Source: HGM12587 sp964602445
GTDB taxonomy: Bacteria; Bacillota; Clostridia; Lachnospirales; Lachnospiraceae
Length of the DNA stretch: 13,181 bases
Assembly: GCA_964602445.1 (NCBI GenBank)
Contig: CAZRQV010000042.1
Location: 1 to 13,181 of the forward strand
Reading direction: 5' to 3'
This document shows, one piece after another, positions 7,491 through 13,181 of this stretch. The stretch's first letter is position 1, and the number at the start of each line of letters is the position of its first letter. The notes under the pieces are model-generated. The model searched no databases and was not told the origin of the DNA. It worked only from the letters and a program-made list of their open reading frames with translations. The position numbers and the translations under genes were made by a program.

Positions 7491-8375
7491 ATGAAGTTAT
7501 TGGACAAACTGGAAAAAAAATTTGGCAGATATGCCATAAAAAATCTAATGTATTATGTTATTCTTCTTTATGCATTGGGTTTTGCTATTATGGTATTCAA
7601 GCCGGAACTCTATAATGACTGGCTTTCTTTAAATGCAGCGATGATTTTAAAAGGTCAAATCTGGAGAATCTTTACCTATATTATATATCCGCCGACCGGC
7701 AGCCTGATCACAATCCTGATCTCGCTGTATTTTTATTATACCATCGGTACACTTTTGGAAAGGCAGTGGGGAACGTTTCGTTTTAACCTGTATTTCTTTA
7801 CCGGAGTGCTTCTCCATGCAGCGGCAGCAATCTTTGTGTATCTGGTATGGGGAACGATCCTGAATATGGGCACATATTATTTGAATCTGTCCATGTTCTT
7901 TGCATTTGCAGCCATGTTTCCGAATATGCAGGTGCTGTTTATGTGGCTGATTCCGATCAAGATGAAATATCTTGCATGGATCGATGGAATTTATTTTGCA
8001 GTGACCATTGCAGCCGGATTGCTGTCAGATCATATTTCCTATGAAACAGCATTGCGGCTGATCGAATTCGGAATTATTCCGAGTAAGTCTTATGCAGTGA
8101 TGGCATTGGTTTCCTTATTAAACTTCTTATTATATGCAGCTTCTTTCAGAAGTGTGCAGCGGATGAAGCCAAAGGAAGTATATCGCAGAAAAGTCTATGA
8201 ACAGAAAGTGCAGAAAGCACAGCCGCCAAAAAATATGCCGCGGCATAAATGTGTGATCTGCGGAAGAACAGAAAAAGAGTTTCCGGAACTGGAATTTAGA
8301 TTTTGTTCGAAATGCGAAGGTGCGTATGAATATTGTCAGGATCATTTGTTTACGCATGAGCATGTAAAAAAATAA
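7491..8375 (+). CDS. Rhomboid-like membrane protein with C-terminal zinc ribbon, likely inactive as protease
   Basis: A 294-residue integral membrane protein of the rhomboid/Derlin superfamily, with about six membrane segments between ~19 and 218. Rhomboid hallmarks are GQIWRIFTYIIYPP (55-68), and GTLLERQWGTFRFNLYFF (86-103), the WR-type loop. The catalytic pieces are missing. NLSMFFAFAAMF (132-143) replaces the GxSx serine motif, and the second-membrane-segment His is not seen. It may bind or retain unfolded or membrane proteins as Derlins and iRhoms do. A basic linker (~219-250) leads to a cytoplasmic zinc ribbon, CVIC (254-257) and CSKC (272-275), plus C282, H285, H289 and H291. The start is ATG 7491, because AGGAAGG lies at 7476-7482; an in-frame ATG at 7464 lacks such a site. 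It is the first gene of an operon; the next start follows 36 bases later. Its link to the secreted protein downstream is unproven. Confidence 0.85.
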   Translation: MKLLDKLEKKFGRYAIKNLMYYVILLYALGFAIMVFKPELYNDWLSLNAAMILKGQIWRIFTYIIYPPTGSLITILISLYFYYTIGTLLERQWGTFRFNLYFFTGVLLHAAAAIFVYLVWGTILNMGTYYLNLSMFFAFAAMFPNMQVLFMWLIPIKMKYLAWIDGIYFAVTIAAGLLSDHISYETALRLIEFGIIPSKSYAVMALVSLLNFLLYAASFRSVQRMKPKEVYRRKVYEQKVQKAQPPKNMPRHKCVICGRTEKEFPELEFRFCSKCEGAYEYCQDHLFTHEHVKK

Positions 8376-8411
8376 ATGAAAATGCTGCTGCAGCAGCTAG
8401 GGAGAGCAGAT

Positions 8412-9290
8412 ATGAAGACAAAAGAAAATAAAAAAAAGAAAGTAAATTATTTATGGATCATAATATCTGTAATTCTGGTGGCAGCAGCGGCAGCAGTTGT
8501 ACTGGGGAGTACAGGACAGAAAGAATCTGAAAAAAGTGTTCTGGAGGAACTGAAAGAAAAACAGGGGTATTTACGTACGGTAGGTTCAGAGGAATACGAA
8601 TTTTATAAAAAGCTTGTTTTTCGGGATTCCGGAGATGAGATGACGGAAGAAGAGCTGGATGCAGCTGCCAGAGAAAAAGTAAACAGAGTCAATGCAGAAT
8701 TTATGCTGGCAAATCAGATGGGTTTATGTGATCCGTATTCTTTTGAAAGTTTTCAGAGAGATATGGAAAATGAAAATACCCAGAGAAAACTGAAAAAAGA
8801 AAAAGAGGAGGTCTTTTACGGACCGGAAAAATTTGATCTGATTTCCTATTATAATTATGTATCCGGAAATTTGAAATTGGATATGGTATCTTTCATTACT
8901 GAAAATGCAGATTCCAAAGTGATGGATGGAGCAAGAGCGTATTTTGAAACACATTCAGAAAATTATAAGACCATCGAGCAGATCAATTATGAAATGACAG
9001 AAAACGGTACGACGAAAACCTGCGTTCTCAAAAGGGAAGAAATGAGTACGCTGGAAAAAACGGACAGTGCCTTGTTTGAATTTTTGTATTACGGAGCTGA
9101 AGAAGATACGTTTCAGTATTCGTACAATGAAAGTGAAAGAACGGTTCAAATCATATCTATTGAATATGAAGAACTTAGTTTTAATAATAACATGGAAAGG
9201 GTGATGCGAGACTATATTACAAATGTCTACCTTGAAGATTGGATTCAGCAAATTGAAGAAGAAAATCCGGTAGATTTCAATTTATCTTAA
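8412..9290 (+). CDS. Membrane-anchored SurA/PrsA-like foldase-type protein
   Basis: A 292-residue protein with a lysine-rich cytoplasmic tip (KTKENKKKK), one membrane segment or uncleaved signal (~13-33), and an extracellular domain. The helical part (~40-165) is followed by ARAYFETHSENYKTIEQINYEM (~174-195). That stretch looks like the linker that leads into the PPIase domain of PrsA/parvulin proteins. About 70 residues of strand-like sequence follow, then a final helix MERVMRDYITNVYLEDWIQQ (261-280) as in SurA-type folds. A normal parvulin active site is not evident. There is no lipobox Cys. The start is ATG 8412, with AGGGAG at 8399-8404; an in-frame ATG abuts the previous stop at 8376 but lacks a site. 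It ends 16 bases before the large secreted gene, with its own ribosome binding site. I infer a dedicated foldase or partner for that beta-helix protein, as LnbY is for LnbX. It could also be a general exported protein of unknown role. Confidence 0.8.
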   Translation: MKTKENKKKKVNYLWIIISVILVAAAAAVVLGSTGQKESEKSVLEELKEKQGYLRTVGSEEYEFYKKLVFRDSGDEMTEEELDAAAREKVNRVNAEFMLANQMGLCDPYSFESFQRDMENENTQRKLKKEKEEVFYGPEKFDLISYYNYVSGNLKLDMVSFITENADSKVMDGARAYFETHSENYKTIEQINYEMTENGTTKTCVLKREEMSTLEKTDSALFEFLYYGAEEDTFQYSYNESERTVQIISIEYEELSFNNNMERVMRDYITNVYLEDWIQQIEEENPVDFNLS

Positions 9291-9306
9291 AAGAAGGGGA
9301 AAAGGT

Positions 9307-12300
9307 ATGAAAGCAAGAAAAAGAATTATTGCGGCAATCATGGCAGCGGTATTTACCGTACTCCAGGTTGGCGAAATGGTGCCGGCAGCACAGGTGCAGG
9401 CGGCATCCACAGTGAATGTTGGTTCAGTGAACTTATTAGAACATTCCGATTTTGAAGAAACTGATGTAGATCTGGTTCCACATTCCAGCACAGCCGGATC
9501 AAAACTGGATAATTGGTCAAATTATCCGGACAATTCTGTAACAAAGAAAGTACAGCATGACGCACATACAGGTGAATGGGCGGTAGAACTCAATGCAACC
9601 AACGGAGCATTGGAACAGGATACCAATGAACTGATCGTAGGGGAAAACTACGTAGCAACCGTATGGGCAAAATTAACAGATCCATCAGCATCTGTTTATT
9701 TCGGCGTTAAAAATTTCGGCGGAACAGAAATCAAACAGAAGATTACTTCTGCAGAATACACACAGTATTCCATTCCGTTTACTTATACAGGCGCACCGGC
9801 AGGACAGTATGCCAGAGTGTATGTATGGGTAGAAAGCATGGGTAATGGTGCTGTTTATGTAGATGATTTTGAATTAATGTCAGACAGCGATCTGGAACAG
9901 GTAAGCATTGAAAATGGAAAGATTACTGTATCATATCGTGAAGATTATACAGAAACTCCATCCAAAGCTGATTTTAACGTAGTTTATACAAATTCTCTGA
10001 ACGGTACAGAAAAAACTGAACTGACAATCACAGGAGAAAAGGTAAACGGCAATCAGTTAGAACTGTTATTTGACAAAATCGAACAGCAGCCATTAGAACA
10101 GCTGATCACAGCAGATGTTACTTATCTTCCGAAAAATCAGACATTGACGGTAGATTATACGGTAGAGTCTAATGGAGAAGCATTAGAAGAGGCAAAAGTG
10201 GTATCTTTCGAAGCTTCTAATGGGACTGCAACTGCAGTTCTCGATAAAGCACCTACGGTAGCTCCGGTACAGAGTGATTTTGCATTAGAAAAGAGTGTAA
10301 ATGACGGTGCATTCGAAGAAGTGGCAATCAGCGGATTTACTTATGATAAAGAAAGCAAAACAGTGACATTTCAGTTTGCGATGGTCAATGTAAAGACAGA
10401 ATCACAGAAAGTGGTACTGAAGCTGGCTTATCAGGGCGAAGAAAAAACTGCTGAATTTACCGTAGAAGCCGGAAACGGAACTGTTTACTATGTAGATGCT
10501 ACAGAAGGTAACGATAACAACAGCGGTACTTCTCCGGAAGAAGCATGGAAAACGATTGAAAAAGTAAATACTGTAACATTCCAGCCGGGAGATCAGATTC
10601 TCTTCCAGTGCGGTGAAGTATGGACAGGCTCTTTAAAACCACAGGGTTCCGGTATTGAAGGTGCTCCAATCGTGATCAGCAGCTACGGTGAAGGGGATAA
10701 ACCGGTTCTGAAACCGGGAAATAACTGGACAATTCCATATTTCCAGCCAGGTGCACCGGGTGCCAATGGTGTAAAATATAATGTAACCGTAAACAACGGA
10801 ATTTCATTTTACAATCAGGAATACTGGGAAGTAAGAAATCTGGAATTATATGATCCAACTTACGCAAATACAACCAATCCAACCGTATATCGCAGAGGTA
10901 TCAACATCACTGCAGAAGATATCGGAGATTTATATCACTTTACATTTGATAACTTAACAATCCATGGATTCAGAGGTCCAACAGATAATGCCGGAAAATC
11001 TTCAGGCGGTATTATCATGACAGCGATTTCCGATCCATATAACTCAGCAAACCGTGTTCCATCTGCAGTACATGACATTACAGTAACAAACTGTGAAATG
11101 TATGATCTTGGCCGTTCAGGATTTAACTTTGTATCTCCTTGGACAAACAGAACAGGCAGTGAATGGGGTGCATTCGGTTACAATGGTTATGGTGACTGGA
11201 AACCATTTGAAAACATTACAATTGCAAATAATACAATCTACAACATCGACGGTGATGGTATTCTCATCGATGGATGTAAAAACGTTCTTGTAGAACACAA
11301 CGTGGTATACAGAACTGTATTAAACTGCTGGTATGGTGTAGGTATGTTCAACTGGAACTCTGATAACACCGTATTCCAGTTCAACGAAGTTTATGATACC
11401 TTCCCAGCAGATTCTCTGCTTGGTGCAGGTGACGGACAGGGTGTTGAAATCGATGCATTAAACCGTGATACATGGGTACAGTACAACTATATTCATGACA
11501 ATACCGGCGGATGTATCATGTGGTGTTCTACAGATAATTTAAGAACAATCCGTGGTATCTATCGTTATAACATTTTCCAGAACGATCTGACCAAACATGG
11601 TGTGATCGACTGGCGTTCAAACCATAAAGAAAGTATGGTTTACAACAATACGTTCTATTTCGGAGAACTTCCAGATGGTGCGTCAGAAAGAAAGTTCATG
11701 AACAATGGATATATGAATGGAAAGAGCGAAGCTCAGTTCTATAACAATATTTTCTATAACATGGACGAATTTAACCTGAATTCATTTAACGAACAGGAAA
11801 TCGATTGGGAAAGCAATATTTTCTACGGATTTGATAAAGTTCCTTCCAACGATTCCACGATCATCACAGAAGATCCAATGTTTGTAAATCCGGGTTCAGG
11901 AACTTATGGACTGGATTCTGTTACAGGTTACAAACTCCAGGCAGGTTCTCCAGCCATCGATGCAGGTCTGAATATTGAAGATAACGGCGGGCGCGACTAT
12001 TTCGGTATCCTCTTAACAGATGGAAAGACTGATATTGGTGCAGCTGAATATTTAGACGGCGATTCACCGGAAGTACCGGATCAGACAGAACTGGAAGTAA
12101 CAGCGATTGCTGTAGCAAAAGCGCCGGCAAAAGTAAAATATGTAGAAGGAGAAACATTTGATCCTTCAGGTCTTGCATTAGATGTAACATATGATAATGA
12201 AACAACAAGCGTTGTTCGCTATAAAGTACATAATGCATCTGACTTTACATTTGAACCGGACGGAGCATTAACATTAGAAGATACTTCTGTAAAGATTACT

Positions 12301-13181
12301 TACAAAGGAAAATCAACAGAATTACCAATCACTGTAGTAGAAGTAACAGAAGGTCCGGAAAATGCAACAAGAGACGTAGCAGTAGATCGCTATACAATGA
12401 CAGCAGGCTCTACTCAGCCTGGAAACAGCGTGAACTCTGCAACAGATGGAAATCTGGAAACATTCTGGGAAGTTGAATGGGATATCGGAAATACTTATCC
12501 TGAAAAACTCTGGTTCCAGATTGAATTAGACAGCGCAGAACGTTTGGATGCACTTCGCTATTATCCAAGATATGGTACAAGCGGAGGAGCCACAAACGGC
12601 TTCATTACTGCTTATCGTGTGGAAGTAAGTATGGACGGCGAAAGCTGGTCAACTGCTTCTGAAGGTACATGGAAAGTAGAAGAAGGATGGAAACTTGCTG
12701 AATTTACAGAACCTGTAACAGCAAAATATGTTCGTCTGGTAGCAACAGGAACTTATGCAGATGTTGGAGAAAACTCTAACATGTCAATTGCTGAAATTCG
12801 TGTAAGAAAAGCAGCCGAAGGAAGTGTAAATCCACCAGTCGATGAAAAAGCTGATAAAACAGCATTAAATGCAGTGATCGCAGAAGCAGAAGCACTTCAT
12901 GCAGAAGATTATGTAGATTTCACAGCAGTGGAAAAAGCATTAGAAGAAGCAAAAACAGTTGCAGCTGACGAAAAAGCAGATCAGACAACCGTAGATGCAG
13001 CAGAAAAAGCACTGAAAGAAGCAATCGCAGCATTAGAAGAAAAAGAAGAAACTCCTGCAGAAGAAGAGGAAGTTATCAGACTTTCCGGCGCAGGCAGATA
13101 TGAAACAGCTTACAAAGTAGCAGATGCTTACAAAGAAACACTTGGCGTAGACAAGTTTGAAGCAGTGATCGTAGCAACAGG
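9307..13181 (+). CDS. Large secreted beta-helix carbohydrate-active protein with CBMs, FIVAR and CWB2 anchor (3' end missing)
   Basis: At least 1291 residues with no stop before the window edge. It has a signal peptide (1-~33, cleavage after VQA or VQAA). Next are a CBM4/9-like module (~41-192) and two Ig-like stretches (~199-285 and ~286-390). The right-handed beta-helix (~394-916) opens with the hallmark YYVDATEGNDNNSGTSPEEA and closes near LQAGSPAIDAG and DIGAAEY. After it come a Big_3-type Ig domain (~928-1013), an F5/8 type C or CBM32 domain (~1020-1169), a FIVAR helical domain (~1182-1244) and the start of a CWB2 repeat (LSGAGRYETA, ~1259). CWB2 binds cell-wall polymers, so the protein acts at the cell surface on glycans. 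The turn GAGDGQGVEID (706-716) has Asp709 and Asp716 seven apart. This recalls the two catalytic Asp of GH136 lacto-N-biosidase, and the neighbouring foldase-like gene fits too. Other beta-helix families (pectate lyase-like, GH110, GH141) remain possible. The start is ATG 9307 with AAGGGGA at 9294-9300. Confidence 0.85.
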   Translation, partial: MKARKRIIAAIMAAVFTVLQVGEMVPAAQVQAASTVNVGSVNLLEHSDFEETDVDLVPHSSTAGSKLDNWSNYPDNSVTKKVQHDAHTGEWAVELNATNGALEQDTNELIVGENYVATVWAKLTDPSASVYFGVKNFGGTEIKQKITSAEYTQYSIPFTYTGAPAGQYARVYVWVESMGNGAVYVDDFELMSDSDLEQVSIENGKITVSYREDYTETPSKADFNVVYTNSLNGTEKTELTITGEKVNGNQLELLFDKIEQQPLEQLITADVTYLPKNQTLTVDYTVESNGEALEEAKVVSFEASNGTATAVLDKAPTVAPVQSDFALEKSVNDGAFEEVAISGFTYDKESKTVTFQFAMVNVKTESQKVVLKLAYQGEEKTAEFTVEAGNGTVYYVDATEGNDNNSGTSPEEAWKTIEKVNTVTFQPGDQILFQCGEVWTGSLKPQGSGIEGAPIVISSYGEGDKPVLKPGNNWTIPYFQPGAPGANGVKYNVTVNNGISFYNQEYWEVRNLELYDPTYANTTNPTVYRRGINITAEDIGDLYHFTFDNLTIHGFRGPTDNAGKSSGGIIMTAISDPYNSANRVPSAVHDITVTNCEMYDLGRSGFNFVSPWTNRTGSEWGAFGYNGYGDWKPFENITIANNTIYNIDGDGILIDGCKNVLVEHNVVYRTVLNCWYGVGMFNWNSDNTVFQFNEVYDTFPADSLLGAGDGQGVEIDALNRDTWVQYNYIHDNTGGCIMWCSTDNLRTIRGIYRYNIFQNDLTKHGVIDWRSNHKESMVYNNTFYFGELPDGASERKFMNNGYMNGKSEAQFYNNIFYNMDEFNLNSFNEQEIDWESNIFYGFDKVPSNDSTIITEDPMFVNPGSGTYGLDSVTGYKLQAGSPAIDAGLNIEDNGGRDYFGILLTDGKTDIGAAEYLDGDSPEVPDQTELEVTAIAVAKAPAKVKYVEGETFDPSGLALDVTYDNETTSVVRYKVHNASDFTFEPDGALTLEDTSVKITYKGKSTELPITVVEVTEGPENATRDVAVDRYTMTAGSTQPGNSVNSATDGNLETFWEVEWDIGNTYPEKLWFQIELDSAERLDALRYYPRYGTSGGATNGFITAYRVEVSMDGESWSTASEGTWKVEEGWKLAEFTEPVTAKYVRLVATGTYADVGENSNMSIAEIRVRKAAEGSVNPPVDEKADKTALNAVIAEAEALHAEDYVDFTAVEKALEEAKTVAADEKADQTTVDAAEKALKEAIAALEEKEETPAEEEEVIRLSGAGRYETAYKVADAYKETLGVDKFEAVIVAT

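Noticed and set aside
8384..8397. Perfect 14-base palindrome GCTGCTGCAGCAGC just before the foldase-like gene
   Set aside because: It lies within the operon between stop and start, repeats a simple GCA/CTG unit, and no regulatory role can be argued.
8376..8411. ATG 8376 as start of the foldase-like gene
   Set aside because: It directly follows the previous stop without a ribosome binding site; AGGGAG fits ATG 8412 and the lysine-rich N-terminus.

Overview
The window looks like chromosomal DNA of an anaerobic, low-GC Gram-positive bacterium, most likely a gut Lachnospiraceae (Clostridia). The reasons are the clostridial-type 23S rRNA end, a class B sortase, a giant 2-hydroxyacyl-CoA dehydratase activase-type protein typical of strict anaerobes, strong AGGAGG-like ribosome binding sites, and a secreted multidomain protein ending in FIVAR and clostridial cell-wall-binding (CWB2) modules. 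The genus cannot be fixed from the sequence alone.

Layout. Bases 1-550 are the 3' end of a 23S rRNA gene. No 5S rRNA or tRNA follows it. The transcription unit ends at a textbook terminator (666-694) that overlaps a good extended -10 promoter. Next come a class B sortase (770-1570), a small degenerate Sir2-like protein (1589-2071) in the same operon, and uracil-DNA glycosylase (2188-2862). Two terminators back to back (2870-2915 and 2988-3028) close this block and the convergent giant gene. The giant gene (3046-7287, minus strand) encodes a 1413-residue protein that fuses two activator-type ATPase domains to two dehydratase-component-like modules. A divergent promoter region (7288-7490) separates it from a rightward operon. 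That operon holds a rhomboid-like membrane protein with a C-terminal zinc ribbon (7491-8375), a membrane-anchored foldase-like protein (8412-9290), and a large secreted beta-helix protein (9307 to the window end, 3' end missing). A ~51-base repeat with inverted ends occurs twice (695-746 and 2921-2970), each time directly after the T-run of a terminator.

How the genes may work together. The clearest functional module is the pair at 8412-9290 and 9307-13181. A membrane-tethered protein with SurA/PrsA-like architecture sits 16 bases upstream of a secreted, cell-wall-anchored right-handed beta-helix enzyme carrying carbohydrate-binding modules. This arrangement recalls GH136 lacto-N-biosidases, which need a partner protein made from an adjacent gene. 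The beta-helix has two aspartates seven residues apart in a Gly-rich turn, as in that family. The family assignment is an inference that needs a profile search. The giant activase is self-regulating in layout (own promoter, a perfect palindrome in its 5' leader, own terminator) and its substrate is unknown.
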